Origin: Mucilaginibacter gossypiicola
GTDB lineage: Bacteria > Bacteroidota > Bacteroidia > Sphingobacteriales > Sphingobacteriaceae
Length of the DNA stretch: 64,000 nucleotides
Direction: 5' to 3'
Assembly (NCBI RefSeq): GCF_900110105.1
Contig: NZ_FOCL01000008.1
Coordinates: 62,001-126,000 of the forward strand
Position 1 is the first letter of the stretch, and the number at the start of each line of letters is the position of its first letter. The translations under genes and the position numbers were made by a program. Below, piece by piece: positions 1-8,653 of this stretch. Under the pieces are notes generated by a model. It saw only the letters and a program-made list of their open reading frames with translations, searched no databases and was not told where the DNA came from.

Positions 1-719
1 GGCGCATCCGGATCATTAATGGCCGAAAGCCGGTGCATAAACACCGGCGGACCTAAAGCCGGCTCGCCAGGGTAGCCAAACGAAAGGGAGATATCAGCAT
101 CCTTAGCCACACGCTGGGTATAAGCCACGCTTAACTCGGCAAAAAGATCATGGGGGTGCTGCTTGTCAACCAGTTTTTGCCCTTTATATGATTCGCCGGT
201 TTGGTATAGCAGCGGATAGCCGCCATTACCAACCAAAAGCGGATCGAGAGAGAACATGGTATTGATAGAGAACAAGCCATTATTGCCAACCTTTCGCTGA
301 GTCATGAACATGAGCCAGTTAGGTACATCAATCCTGTTGCTTCCTCCCCGATTACCTTTATTAAAAAGGTCCTGGTTATTATAACGGGCAAAGAAACTGC
401 CATGCACCATGCTCATCCACTTTTTGCCGTGGATCATATAGGCATACATTGGCGTTTCGTCCGGCACCCATGAAGTGCCCGAGCCATCACGGTTCATGGG
501 CAGATCGAGCGAGAACTGGCTGGTCATCATCATATGGTGATGCATAGGCGTATCCATTTTCATATCGCTCATGTCCATGCCATCCATAACCATGGGTTTT
601 GTACTGTTCATGCGCAATTTTTTCTTTGTCGTATCGCTCATCTGCATGTCATGATGATGTTGAGCAAATGTGCTAACCCACATCACGGACATGATGATGA
701 ACAAAATATATGATTTCAT
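1..719 (-). CDS. Secreted Met/His-rich protein of a metal operon (partial, C-terminus outside window)
   Basis: The frame opens at ATG 719 and runs off the left edge, so only about 239 residues of the N-terminal part are visible. It starts with a signal peptide ending near FAQ (residue 20), followed by a stretch full of Met and His (HHHDMQMSD, MDGMDMSDMKMD, MHHHMMM) that would suit soft-metal, probably Cu(I), binding. The rest is rich in aromatic and polar residues with a DKQHPHDLF motif and looks like an outer-membrane beta-structure. It is the last visible gene of a leftward operon (12 bases after its upstream neighbour) with an HMA-type protein and a HYC_CC_PP protein. The link to copper is inferred from composition and neighbours; the exact function is unknown. 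Confidence 0.8.
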   Translation of the reverse strand, partial: MKSYILFIIMSVMWVSTFAQHHHDMQMSDTTKKKLRMNSTKPMVMDGMDMSDMKMDTPMHHHMMMTSQFSLDLPMNRDGSGTSWVPDETPMYAYMIHGKKWMSMVHGSFFARYNNQDLFNKGNRGGSNRIDVPNWLMFMTQRKVGNNGLFSINTMFSLDPLLVGNGGYPLLYQTGESYKGQKLVDKQHPHDLFAELSVAYTQRVAKDADISLSFGYPGEPALGPPVFMHRLSAINDPDA

Positions 720-731
720 AGCAGAGTAGGG

Positions 732-1532
732 TTAAAGATTAAAAAAGTTGTACTCCAGCCTGATGAGGTACATGTTTTTGGTGTTCCGCTGCATATCATT
801 ATAGATAGGTGTGCGGTACGAAAAATCAAGCCGGCAGGTACTGTTGAAGATAAGTTGAAGGGCGGGGGCAACATCCAAATAACTTTCGCCATGCCCTGGA
901 TTTGTTTTGCCCAGCAACTCACAATACAGGTTTAAGTTTACCTGCTTGTAGTCGCGATAATTGCGCGGCAGCAGTAAATATCCGCCAGATAGGGTATAGG
1001 CAACGGCATTGCGCACCCTATCTACCGGCACTTCATAATCTCCGCTGTTGTTAAAAGCCCGCAAATAACTTGCGGAACCTGAAAGTGCAACTTTGTGCAG
1101 CAGCTGGGTGAAAACTACACCGCCTTGCGCACCGCTGTTATCGCCTTCTAAGGTAATTTCCCGGTTCGCTATCGGGTTATTTATATTTGATAGCTTGGCA
1201 AAAAATGCTCCCCGAAAATGCTTTTGAACGGTATCAATAGATAGAAAACGGTATTTGGCATACACGCTGCCCCCTTCAAAATGCTGGTTGTTGCTGTAAT
1301 AATCAGACATGTAAACCGAGCCATGTACCATGAGGTGGCGATTAACGCCATACATGGCTTCAATAGTACTACGGTTTTTATACGTTGGTGTAAAGTATCC
1401 CTGGTTTTCAACACGGATGCCCAATGAGTTGGTTGCCATATTGCTGGCAGGCTCTGTATTTACATACAGCTCCTGCGCAAATAATGGGCGAGCCATTGCC
1501 ATAAGGCAAATAGCCAATATGATCTTCTTCAT
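732..1532 (-). CDS. Secreted/outer-membrane hypothetical protein, metal operon
   Basis: 266 residues with a signal peptide (MKKIILAICL..., cleavage near FAQ, residue 20). The mature part alternates hydrophobic and polar residues and ends in LEYNFFNL, an aromatic C-terminus typical of outer-membrane beta-barrels. It contains no enzyme motif I can name. It lies 23 bases downstream of the HMA protein gene and 12 bases upstream of the Met/His-rich gene, so all are probably co-transcribed. Proteins of this kind are commonly found beside copper-handling genes in Bacteroidota; that role is an inference from context. Confidence 0.8.
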   Translation of the reverse strand: MKKIILAICLMAMARPLFAQELYVNTEPASNMATNSLGIRVENQGYFTPTYKNRSTIEAMYGVNRHLMVHGSVYMSDYYSNNQHFEGGSVYAKYRFLSIDTVQKHFRGAFFAKLSNINNPIANREITLEGDNSGAQGGVVFTQLLHKVALSGSASYLRAFNNSGDYEVPVDRVRNAVAYTLSGGYLLLPRNYRDYKQVNLNLYCELLGKTNPGHGESYLDVAPALQLIFNSTCRLDFSYRTPIYNDMQRNTKNMYLIRLEYNFFNL

Positions 1533-1555
1533 AAAAATGGTGTTAAATGAAGGAC

Positions 1556-2056
1556 TTATATAGCTAAATGATAAATGCGGCCGCTTGCAGGGGCGGTGTC
1601 GGTAACCTGACCAAGGTATTTTTTGGATACTGATTTTGGCGCGAAGCCATTATCAACTACGGTAAAGTTTACATCGCCTGTAAATGATTTATCGGCAGCG
1701 TTAAGCAGGCGATAGGTATCGCCACCATAATTGAAAGTATTTTCGGCAACTTTAGTATTGGCAAAGTTAAAAGTGGCTTTTAAGCTGTTTACCGAAAATC
1801 CTGACCCCTGAACCTTTTTGCTGATCTGCTCGAAATTTACAGGCACATCATTTTTAAAGGTAATGAGATAGGTATTGCGGATCAGGTCAGTTTTGATTTC
1901 GCCAACAAAAGGAAGTGTGCGCAGTGCTTTTTCGGTTGATTTGGCACAAAGGGCACAGGTGAGGCCGCTTACTTGTAGTTCGGCTTTAGTAAATTGAGCT
2001 TTAGCTGCGGTTACAGAAAGCGAAAATATGATGATGAATATTTTTAAAGATTTCAT
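1556..2056 (-). CDS. Periplasmic heavy-metal-associated (HMA) domain protein
   Basis: 166 residues: signal peptide (residues 1-20, ...AAKA), then a ferredoxin-like HMA domain at about 24-93 with the metal-binding motif GLTCALCAKS (Cys34, Cys37). The CxxC pair is the Cu(I)/Hg/Zn ligand site of Atx1, CopZ and MerP proteins. The remaining ~75 residues form an extra beta-rich C-terminal part not usual for free-standing chaperones. Being exported, it would bind metal in the periplasm. It is the second gene of the operon, 68 bases after the HYC_CC_PP gene. Confidence 0.85.
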   Translation of the reverse strand: MKSLKIFIIIFSLSVTAAKAQFTKAELQVSGLTCALCAKSTEKALRTLPFVGEIKTDLIRNTYLITFKNDVPVNFEQISKKVQGSGFSVNSLKATFNFANTKVAENTFNYGGDTYRLLNAADKSFTGDVNFTVVDNGFAPKSVSKKYLGQVTDTAPASGRIYHLAI

Positions 2057-2124
2057 GTTGATCGTGTAATTAATTGTTAGATAATAAACTGATGATAAGG
2101 TTTACCGGGTTAACAATTAACAGA

Positions 2125-2514
2125 TCAAATGCGGAAGATACAGTTGCGAATAAATGTGGCGATGCCCTGCACAGGTGGATCGGGTGGGCCACGATCGTAA
2201 AACTTATCGGATGAAGAGGCTGGTAAGGCCGGAAATAAACTATCAAACGACCAGCTTGGCAGTTCAAAACCAAACATTTTTGCCAAAAATGAAGTAGCTT
2301 CTCCCTGGTGGGCATCCTTCACTTTTACTTCAACCTGCTTATCCTTGCAGCATTTCATTTTGCCGCCCTGTTTGTCCATTTTACAGTTAACAGCAGGGGA
2401 GTCAATTTTTACAGATGCTACATAATCACCGCAAATATGGAAGTTAAGAGCAAAGCCCAATACTGTAATTGTGTACAGCATAGTGAGTAATATTGCCCCT
2501 GACCTTTTTACCAT
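2125..2514 (-). CDS. HYC_CC_PP family protein
   Basis: 129 residues. An N-terminal membrane or signal segment (residues 6-24) is followed by the three signatures that name the family: H-x-C (HIC, 27-29), a CC pair inside a Lys-rich part (MKCCKDK), and a PP motif near the C-terminus (DRGPPDPP). The family is known only from Bacteroidota and is often found with metal transport genes. The ordered His and Cys residues suggest metal binding. It leads the leftward metal operon and has a promoter whose box ends only four bases before its ATG, so its mRNA may lack a leader. Confidence 0.85.
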   Translation of the reverse strand: MVKRSGAILLTMLYTITVLGFALNFHICGDYVASVKIDSPAVNCKMDKQGGKMKCCKDKQVEVKVKDAHQGEATSFLAKMFGFELPSWSFDSLFPALPASSSDKFYDRGPPDPPVQGIATFIRNCIFRI

Positions 2515-2518
2515 ATTA

Positions 2519-2550
2519 CAAAAGTAGGTGATTAACTTGTTGATTACAAA
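2519..2550 (-). promoter_or_regulatory. Bacteroidota-type promoter of the metal operon
   Basis: Read on the minus strand: TTTG (2550-2547), a 20-base spacer, then TACTTTTG (2526-2519), matching the TTTG-N19/21-TAnnTTTG consensus. Only TAAT separates the box from the ATG at 2514, predicting a leaderless transcript. Confidence 0.65.
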
Positions 2551-2614
2551 ATGTTTTTATCAGTTTGAACAATTCATGACTTAACAAATGTGCAATTAGT
2601 GATTTTAGCATATA

Positions 2615-2641
2615 CAAAAAAGCCCCGGCCTTGCGCCGGGG
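2615..2641 (-). terminator. Rho-independent terminator of the OmpA lipoprotein gene
   Basis: Seven-base-pair GC stem CCCCGGC (2623-2629) / GCCGGGG (2635-2641) with a five-base loop. On the minus strand it is followed by a run of T (complement of the A run at 2615-2621). It stands about 40 bases after the stop of the leftward OmpA gene. Confidence 0.8.
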
Positions 2642-2683
2642 ACTTCCTCATTAAACTATTAACTGATCTTATTATTCGTTTTA

Positions 2684-3364
2684 TTATTGGGCAGATTGCT
2701 TAGCCTGCTCTTTCATTTTTTCGTTAGCCACGATGGTGATTTCAACCCTCCGGTTTTGCGCACGGCCATCAACGGTGTTGTTATCTGCGATTGGCTCACT
2801 TTCACCTTTGCCGGTTACTGTCATGCGTGATGTTGCTACGTTGCCTGCAGCCAGGTATGATTTTACAGCATCAGCCCTTTGTACTGAAAGCGTTTGGTTA
2901 TAGCTATCAGAGCCAGTATTATCTGTATGCCCAATGATGGTGATGTTGGTTTCGGGGTTCTTTTGCAATGAAGCCGCAAGGTTTTGCAGATTAGTTTGTG
3001 CTGCCGGCTTCAAATCTGATTTATTAGTATCAAATAAAATACCTGAATCAAATTTCACCAAAATGCCTTCGCCCTCGCGGGTTACAGTTGCGCCAGGTAC
3101 CGTTTGTTTAATTTCGGCAGCCTGCCTGTCCATATTACGGCCAATAAAAGCGCCTGCAGTACCACCAACGGCACCGCCTATGATAGCGCCCAAAGCAGTG
3201 TTGCCTGCGGCCTTACCAATAAATGCACCTACGGTACCACCGGCACCTGCACCAATGGCGGCACCTTTTTGTGTTTTTGTAAGTGAATTACATCCTGAGC
3301 CTAATATGCCTGCTGTTGCTAATGCTATGCCAAGGGTGGCTACTTTTAATTTAAGCGTTCTCAT
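2684..3364 (-). CDS. OmpA-family lipoprotein with glycine zipper
   Basis: 226 residues. The N-terminal signal ends in a lipobox-like GSGC (Cys25). Residues about 33-78 are a glycine-zipper membrane segment (repeats of GAxxGxxxG). The C-terminal OmpA domain (about 100-215) binds peptidoglycan: note FDTNKSDL, IGHTDNTGSD and the closing NRRVEI. The layout equals that of YiaD-type outer-membrane lipoproteins that tie the outer membrane to the wall. It is a single-gene unit with its own terminator. Confidence 0.9.
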   Translation of the reverse strand: MRTLKLKVATLGIALATAGILGSGCNSLTKTQKGAAIGAGAGGTVGAFIGKAAGNTALGAIIGGAVGGTAGAFIGRNMDRQAAEIKQTVPGATVTREGEGILVKFDSGILFDTNKSDLKPAAQTNLQNLAASLQKNPETNITIIGHTDNTGSDSYNQTLSVQRADAVKSYLAAGNVATSRMTVTGKGESEPIADNNTVDGRAQNRRVEITIVANEKMKEQAKQSAQ

Positions 3365-3621
3365 TGTACTTGTATAATTATGTTATACCGTACATTTTAC
3401 AAAGCAGATGCCAAAGTGGGGTGATGGCAGTTTTAATAATCATATTCTTTAAAGGAACATCGCCTATCAATCACAGCAATATTTTTTTAATGATAAGTAA
3501 AGTTAATTTCAATGAAGTAAAGAATGCTGGATTGTATGTGTTTTAAATACTGCCCGGTTTTTAGTACAAAGTAGTCGTAAAATTTTCGATACAGTACAAC
3601 ATGACATGTCTGGTTGTTGTT

Positions 3622-4956
3622 TTAGGAAACAACAATTAAGGTTGAAGGGATGATAAGTTTAAAGGTGCTCCCCTTATCTTTTTCAGAAATTACTTCAATT
3701 TCAATATCGTGAAAGCCTGCAATTGATTTTACGATGGGCAGGCCCAATCCAAAACTATCCTGCTGCAATGACTGCCTGAATTTTTTGAAACGGTTAAATA
3801 TCAGTGGTATGGCATCTTCGGCAATGCCTATACCTGTATCGGTTATGCTGATCATAAATTTATTATGTACAGCCACACCTGTTACATTAATACTGCCGCC
3901 TTCATTATTGTATTTAATGGCATTGTTAATAAGGTTAAAAAACAGGTTGAAAAGTAAAAATTTATTGATATTGACAAAATGCCAGTTATCCGGCACCGAC
4001 ATATCATAATCTATATTTTTATCCTGTAAACGGATAGAGATTTCGTCATAAACGTCTTGCAAAAGTTCCGATACTGAAACCTTATCTTCCTTTAAAAACT
4101 GTTCATTCTCTATCTGGGAAATAAGCAGCAATGTTTTGGTGATGCTTTTTAACCGGTTCAGGATCTTTTGCATCTCCAGTAACCTGCCTTTCAGCTCATC
4201 ATTAATATCCTCCTCTTCAAACATATTCTCAATTTTTGATTGAAGGATGGAGATTGGTGTCATGAGCTCATGCGAGGCGTTTGAGATAAACTCCCTTTCT
4301 TTATGAAATTTATCGGCAATGGTCTCGATCATATTATGGATACTAATATCCAAATGTTGAAAATCAGATGTGGTGGTTCGTACCTGCCGGTAAGTATGAA
4401 AATTCGGGAATTTTTGACCTACAAGTTTGGTTTTGATAATAAGCCGCAGGGGTTTAAGCACGTAAGTTGAATACACCTGGTCGGCCAATACTGTAAGCAA
4501 GATCATGCCCAGTAGTACCTGGAAAGCTATATTTTGCAGCGGAACGCTGGTCTCGTCTAATGTATCTACGCTTTTGCCTATCTCAAGCAGGTAGTTTTTG
4601 TTTTTAACCTTAAAAGTGTGGCTCAATATACGGTACTCTAAAGTATCGCCCTCGCTAAAAAGCCGCTTGCCTCTTTTTATCGTGTCGAGAAAGTAATCAG
4701 GGTCAACCTCGTCTAAGCTGATGTACTCTTCCTTAAGCGGGAGGTAGCTACCATAAGCTTCTCCGTTTTCGATATAAGTTTCAATGCCTTTGCTTTTTAC
4801 AATTTGAAGCAGCTTGTTCTTTTGCTTGATAAGTTTACTATCAACATAATTTCGACTGATGTTTTTGATCAATACAGGAACAAGCAATACAAACAGTATC
4901 ACGATTACCAGCTTGGAGATGGCGTTGAAAAGCGTAAGTTTTGTTCCTAATTTCAA
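3622..4956 (-). CDS. Sensor histidine kinase
   Basis: 444 residues. Transmembrane helices at about 14-31 and 143-165 enclose a ~110-residue periplasmic sensor part with no family I recognise. The kinase core has the H box SNASHELMTP (phospho-acceptor His229), N box NLINNAIKYN (around Asn345), G1 box DTGIGI (373-378), F box FNRF and G2 box GLGL (403-406). It starts four bases after the stop of the response regulator gene, so both are made from one mRNA. The ligand is unknown; the two exported proteins encoded upstream in the same operon could take part in sensing or be targets. Confidence 0.95.
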   Translation of the reverse strand: MKLGTKLTLFNAISKLVIVILFVLLVPVLIKNISRNYVDSKLIKQKNKLLQIVKSKGIETYIENGEAYGSYLPLKEEYISLDEVDPDYFLDTIKRGKRLFSEGDTLEYRILSHTFKVKNKNYLLEIGKSVDTLDETSVPLQNIAFQVLLGMILLTVLADQVYSTYVLKPLRLIIKTKLVGQKFPNFHTYRQVRTTTSDFQHLDISIHNMIETIADKFHKEREFISNASHELMTPISILQSKIENMFEEEDINDELKGRLLEMQKILNRLKSITKTLLLISQIENEQFLKEDKVSVSELLQDVYDEISIRLQDKNIDYDMSVPDNWHFVNINKFLLFNLFFNLINNAIKYNNEGGSINVTGVAVHNKFMISITDTGIGIAEDAIPLIFNRFKKFRQSLQQDSFGLGLPIVKSIAGFHDIEIEVISEKDKGSTFKLIIPSTLIVVS

Positions 4957-4960
4957 ATAC

Positions 4961-5644
4961 TCAGGCGTTGATCTTTATTTTATAGCCCAAACCACGTACC
5001 GTTTCCAGCCAATCGGGTGGGGCATACGCATTTAATTTTTTGCGGATGTTTTTTATATGTGCGTCAATATAATTGCTATCGTAATCATTATTTACCACAC
5101 TTCCCCAAATGTGCTCGCTGAGTTGCATACGGGTAAGCGTACGGTTTTTATGTAATATCAAATAGGCTATAAGGTCAAACTCTTTTTTGGTGATGGTATT
5201 AACAACGCTGTTATAATAGGATATAGTGCGTGCCGTAAGATCGATCAGGAAACCACCCAACTCAATAATGTTGTTTTTAACCCCAAACTTGCGCCTGATG
5301 ATAGCCTGCATACGGCTTTGCAATTCAAGCAGTGAGAAAGGTTTGGGCAGATAGTCATCGGCACCGAGGTCAAGGCCTTTGATCCGGTCGTTGATCTCTG
5401 CGCGGGCGGTGAGTATGATGCAAGCTGCTTCCGAATTAGTTTTTTTTGATTCCCGGAGTAGGTCGAGGCCATCATAATCAGGCAAACCAAGGTCTATCAG
5501 TATGAAATCATACAGGTTGGTGGCAATTTTTTCGGAAGCCGAAGCACCATCAAAACAAACTTCGCAGATGTAGTTATAGTTTGAAAGAAAAATCTCCAGT
5601 TCGTGGGCAAGGGCTGTTTCGTCTTCTATTATTAAAACATTCAT
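4961..5644 (-). CDS. OmpR/PhoB-type response regulator
   Basis: 227 residues. Receiver domain 1-115 with the acidic pair Glu7/Asp8, phosphorylation site Asp51 (LIDLGLPD), Thr79 and Lys101 (LPKPFS). A winged-helix DNA-binding domain follows at about 127-225 and ends with the usual VRGLGYKI. It is partner of the histidine kinase encoded four bases downstream. Promoter targets cannot be read from the sequence. Confidence 0.96.
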   Translation of the reverse strand: MNVLIIEDETALAHELEIFLSNYNYICEVCFDGASASEKIATNLYDFILIDLGLPDYDGLDLLRESKKTNSEAACIILTARAEINDRIKGLDLGADDYLPKPFSLLELQSRMQAIIRRKFGVKNNIIELGGFLIDLTARTISYYNSVVNTITKKEFDLIAYLILHKNRTLTRMQLSEHIWGSVVNNDYDSNYIDAHIKNIRKKLNAYAPPDWLETVRGLGYKIKINA

Positions 5645-5653
5645 GTATTATGG

Positions 5654-6526
5654 TTAATAAAAAACGTAATAAAAAGTTAAGTTATAAAATGATTCGCGAC
5701 GGTTAAGTAGTACCCCTTCTACGTTAACCGGGATTGAATATTTGTATGAAAATTCAAACGTATAATGCGGCCGGTTGTAAGCCACCGGAATTTTAAAGCT
5801 ATAATTAAGCATGTTGAACCTGCGGTTACGGCTTGCATAACGCGGGTCATACTGGATAGAAATATTCGCAGCCTCATCCCTGAAATGATGATCAAGCGAA
5901 TAACGCTGAACAAAGTTTTGTGTACCCAGGATGAAATTGAATGATGGATTAAAGGAAAGAAAATCCTGATCGTCAAAAATACTCCAGCTGCTTTCCCAGT
6001 ATTTAGAATTGCTGATAGTTAAAAAGATATCGTTCGATTTACCAAAAAGATAATCAAGCACGGCACTCGTTTTCAGATATTTCCAATCATACGAGTTTTT
6101 AAAGTTGATATCGTTAGATGATGCCGACTTAATAACCTGTGCAGCATCCCGTGCAAAAAAGAACCGGGTATAGCTTGCGGAGCCCGAAAAAGCCTTTGAA
6201 AATTTATAAAAATAGCCTCCCCCTAAATCAACCTCATCAACAGGTGCATAGCCCAAAACCTTAAATGCCGAACCATATAAAAAAATGCCTGATTTGGTAT
6301 TGTAGATCAGGTCGGCGGTAACAAAGGGATATTTTATAGGGCCGGTACGACCAAAAAACAGCACATCGCTGCCATAACTTACCCCGGCCGAAACAGACCG
6401 TTTACGAATAATGGTATCAGAATCGGCAACTAAAGAATGCTTACCGGCAAAAAGGCGCAAATCGGTATCCCCGGCAAAGGCGGTACCGGCTGCAGCCATA
6501 AAAAGAAGTAAGCAAAGGTGTTTCAT
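5654..6526 (-). CDS. Outer-membrane beta-barrel hypothetical protein
   Basis: 290 residues. I place the start at ATG 6526 because it opens a normal signal peptide (MKHLCLLLFMAAAGTAFA); an upstream in-frame ATG at 6652 would overlap the preceding gene by 100 bases and adds a non-signal extension. The mature protein is rich in Tyr and Phe with alternating strands and ends in FYYVFY, as expected for a beta-barrel inserted by the BAM machinery. It ends nine bases before the response regulator start and so sits in the two-component operon. No enzyme motif seen. Confidence 0.8.
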   Translation of the reverse strand: MKHLCLLLFMAAAGTAFAGDTDLRLFAGKHSLVADSDTIIRKRSVSAGVSYGSDVLFFGRTGPIKYPFVTADLIYNTKSGIFLYGSAFKVLGYAPVDEVDLGGGYFYKFSKAFSGSASYTRFFFARDAAQVIKSASSNDINFKNSYDWKYLKTSAVLDYLFGKSNDIFLTISNSKYWESSWSIFDDQDFLSFNPSFNFILGTQNFVQRYSLDHHFRDEAANISIQYDPRYASRNRRFNMLNYSFKIPVAYNRPHYTFEFSYKYSIPVNVEGVLLNRRESFYNLTFYYVFY

Positions 6527-6551
6527 CAATATATTTAACTGTTTAACCTGT

Positions 6552-6890
6552 TTAATTACCATTTCTCCTTGGTATTTCGGGTGGGCGCTCCATCCCCTCG
6601 GGGCGCCGCTGCCTTTTTGGCTTAGGCTTGGGCGGTACAGCATCATCATCAACAGTAGCTGGTTTGGCCTGCCGTTTTGCTTTGGCTATTTCTTTGATCT
6701 TTTTCTTTTCGTCCTCCTGTTGCTTTTTTGTTTTGGTAGTGTCGGTCGCTAATGAAGTATACGACACGATAGCCGGCATTTTGTTACCGGTATAAGCATG
6801 TGCATCAATGTTTTTTGTAAGGGCATTGGCAGATGATATACGTGTTGCAAATATCAATAACAGGACAATATACGCAAACCACTTTATCAT
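6552..6890 (-). CDS. Small exported basic, Pro/Lys-rich protein
   Basis: 112 residues: hydrophobic N-terminal segment (5-17, probably a signal peptide), then a Lys/Glu-rich helix-forming part (KKQQEDEKKKIKEIAKAKR) and a Pro/Arg-rich tail (PPKPKPKRQRRPEG). No known domain. It is first in a tight leftward operon (25 bases to the beta-barrel gene, then 9 to the regulator and 4 to the kinase). Low-complexity composition makes the function unreadable; it could be a periplasmic ligand or modulator of the sensor, but this is a guess. Confidence 0.65.
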   Translation of the reverse strand: MIKWFAYIVLLLIFATRISSANALTKNIDAHAYTGNKMPAIVSYTSLATDTTKTKKQQEDEKKKIKEIAKAKRQAKPATVDDDAVPPKPKPKRQRRPEGMERPPEIPRRNGN

Positions 6891-7075
6891 TTAGAAGAGG
6901 AAAAAGTAAAAATAAGGCTCAAATAACTGTTAATTTAAATGTTTACACCAAAATGAGAAAGGTACAATAATAACAATTCAATTGCAGGGGCACTTGTAAA
7001 AATGCCGATGCAATTGAATAATAACAGATCACAATTATGATGAAAGGTTTATGAAATAACTTTAATTACTGAAAA

Positions 7076-8014
7076 TTAAAGAACTATATCTTTTGATGGA
7101 TAAACCCTGTTTTGATCATCGATGATAACACAGGCAACCTGGTTAAGCTGATTGATCATGTATAGGCCGGCATTTACACCTATGGTGAGTATTGGTGTAG
7201 CCAAAGCATCGGCAAATTCGGCAGTAGGGCTCAGGATACTTGCACTTGTAATACCACTAACCGGGAAGCCTTTTTTAGGGTTAAATACGTTTGTGAATTT
7301 TTTATTGCTGATGCTTGCATATTTTTCGGCATTAACTGAAGTAGCAAAAGCAAGATTGCTGATCTCTAAATCGGCAAATGGCTGGTTTTGCTGTGTGCTG
7401 TCGGCATCGGCAACAGTCCATGGCTGCAGATTAGGTTGTAAGCCCCATGCAAGCAGGTCGCCGCCAAAATTGATCACGCCACTGCTTACACCGTTCAGTT
7501 GTAATACATATTTTGCCCTGTCGGCAGCATACCCTTTGCCGTTGGCGCCAAATCCAATGCGCATTCCTTTTTCTTTCAGAAACACAGTTTGGTTAACAGC
7601 GTCAAGTACAATGTTTTTATAGCTGGCAAGTGATAGCGTACGTTTTGTGGTTTTTACCGAAGTAGCTTCAACGTCGTTTTCGTTAGTTGCGCTATCTGCA
7701 AGGTAGGTAATATCAAAAGCACCGTAGGTAAGCTCTGCTATTTGCAAAGCCCTGTCAATAAGCCTGAAAGTTTCACCGTCGGCTTTTACCGGGGCAATGC
7801 CGGCGTTGCGGTTTATCTGGTTGATGCTGCTGTCATCGCTAAATGCCGAAAGCAGTTTTTCAACCCTGTTAATTTCATCAATGGCAATGTCAATTTGCTC
7901 ATCGGCCAGCAGCGGGTTATTACCCACTACACTAATCTCAAATTTGTCGCCCATTAAACGCAAATTACGTTTGTAGACTGTTAAATTATCGGTTAAAGTT
8001 TTTATAGCCAGCAT
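7076..8014 (-). CDS. FAD:protein FMN transferase (ApbE family)
   Basis: 312 residues. ApbE-type proteins attach FMN to Thr/Ser of target flavoproteins such as NqrB/C and RnfG, using FAD and Mg2+. Family marks are present: LSAFSDDSSINQIN, YGAFDITY, FGANGKGYAADRA (the family's G-x-x-x-KGYA.D), GVINFGGDLLAWG and a C-terminal ADALAT. Unlike many members there is no obvious lipoprotein signal, so the protein may act in the cytoplasm or be exported in another way. It stands alone; no nqr or rnf gene is adjacent. Confidence 0.88.
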   Translation of the reverse strand: MLAIKTLTDNLTVYKRNLRLMGDKFEISVVGNNPLLADEQIDIAIDEINRVEKLLSAFSDDSSINQINRNAGIAPVKADGETFRLIDRALQIAELTYGAFDITYLADSATNENDVEATSVKTTKRTLSLASYKNIVLDAVNQTVFLKEKGMRIGFGANGKGYAADRAKYVLQLNGVSSGVINFGGDLLAWGLQPNLQPWTVADADSTQQNQPFADLEISNLAFATSVNAEKYASISNKKFTNVFNPKKGFPVSGITSASILSPTAEFADALATPILTIGVNAGLYMINQLNQVACVIIDDQNRVYPSKDIVL

Positions 8015-8388
8015 AATAATTGTCTTTTAAGTATCTAAAAATGAACACGAAATGTATTGTAATGTACCTTACGAGTGACAGGTCAATTACGCTACATCAA
8101 TCCTTTACAAAAACTAAAGTACCGGCGCTTTATGAAATTGAGATGAAAAAGACCTTTTTATTAATGTAATTAATTGATTTTGACATTTTTTAACACTTAA
8201 ATGATAAAAAAGGTTAAATGAACAAAAACGCCAGGCGGAAGAAGCTGTATTGAGGCTGGTAACCTATAAGATTGTCCTCTATTAGACAGTATTAAAAAAC
8301 AAAAAGGTGTCATTGCTTCTTGCCTTATAATGACGTGATTGTAAGCTGTTGATTGTTAAGTGTGTATTTCTGGTCGATTTTATACCAT

Positions 8389-8489
8389 GGGCGTTGCCTG
8401 CGGCCCGGGCTTTCCGTTACAAGTCCTCGCCTTTCCTACCCGCAATCTCTACACTCGCTGTGGGCTTTTCACTGCAATCCCTAACGCGG
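8389..8489. repeat. Probable dispersed GC-rich repeat
   Basis: A block clearly richer in G+C than its surroundings, starting GGGCGTTGCC and ending CCCTAACGCGGC, so that its ends are inverted (GGGCGTT / AACGC). It contains CCGTTACAAGTCCTCGC and CACTGCAATCCCTAACGC. From memory this resembles a non-coding repeat widespread in Flavobacteriia and Sphingobacteriia; no second copy is in this window. The open frame across it is not protein-like. Confidence 0.45.
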
Positions 8490-8587
8490 CCTGCACACTA
8501 TCGCTATTATATAGTATATGCCACTAAGCTTTTTCAGGATTTCACTGATAATTATCCGCAGTGAACCGGTTCGTTAAGCTATTTTTT

Positions 8588-8631
8588 ATAAAAAACAAAC
8601 GCCCATAGCCCGGTAAAAACCAGGCTGGGCG
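8588..8631 (-). terminator. Terminator of the Lrp-type regulator gene
   Basis: Imperfect stem CGCCCA-t-AGCC..GG (8600-8612) against CC..GGCT-TGGGCG (8619-8631). On the minus strand it is followed by GTTTGTTTTTT. It lies 23 bases after the stop of the leftward regulator gene. Confidence 0.7.
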
Positions 8632-8653
8632 CATCAATAATTTGAGTAAAAAT

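Larger units (their letters stand above)
8015..8653. other. Intergenic region, no gene seen
   Basis: About 640 bases between apbE and the lrp-type gene, both leftward. It holds the lrp terminator (8588-8631) and a GC-rich repeat-like block (8389-8489). Between 8015 and 8380 I see only AT-rich sequence with no credible gene. Confidence 0.5.

Noticed and set aside
2934..3377. Long open frame on the plus strand opposite the OmpA lipoprotein gene
   Set aside because: Mirror of a Gly/Ala-rich coding sequence; Ala/Pro-rich product without domain, the minus-strand gene has clear motifs.
6527..6652. Longer N-terminus for the barrel protein of the two-component operon
   Set aside because: It would overlap the upstream gene by 100 bases and bury the signal peptide; start at 6526 preferred.
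8349..8564. 71-codon plus-strand frame in the apbE-lrp spacer
   Set aside because: It runs across the GC-rich repeat-like block; composition is not protein-like and no start context is seen.
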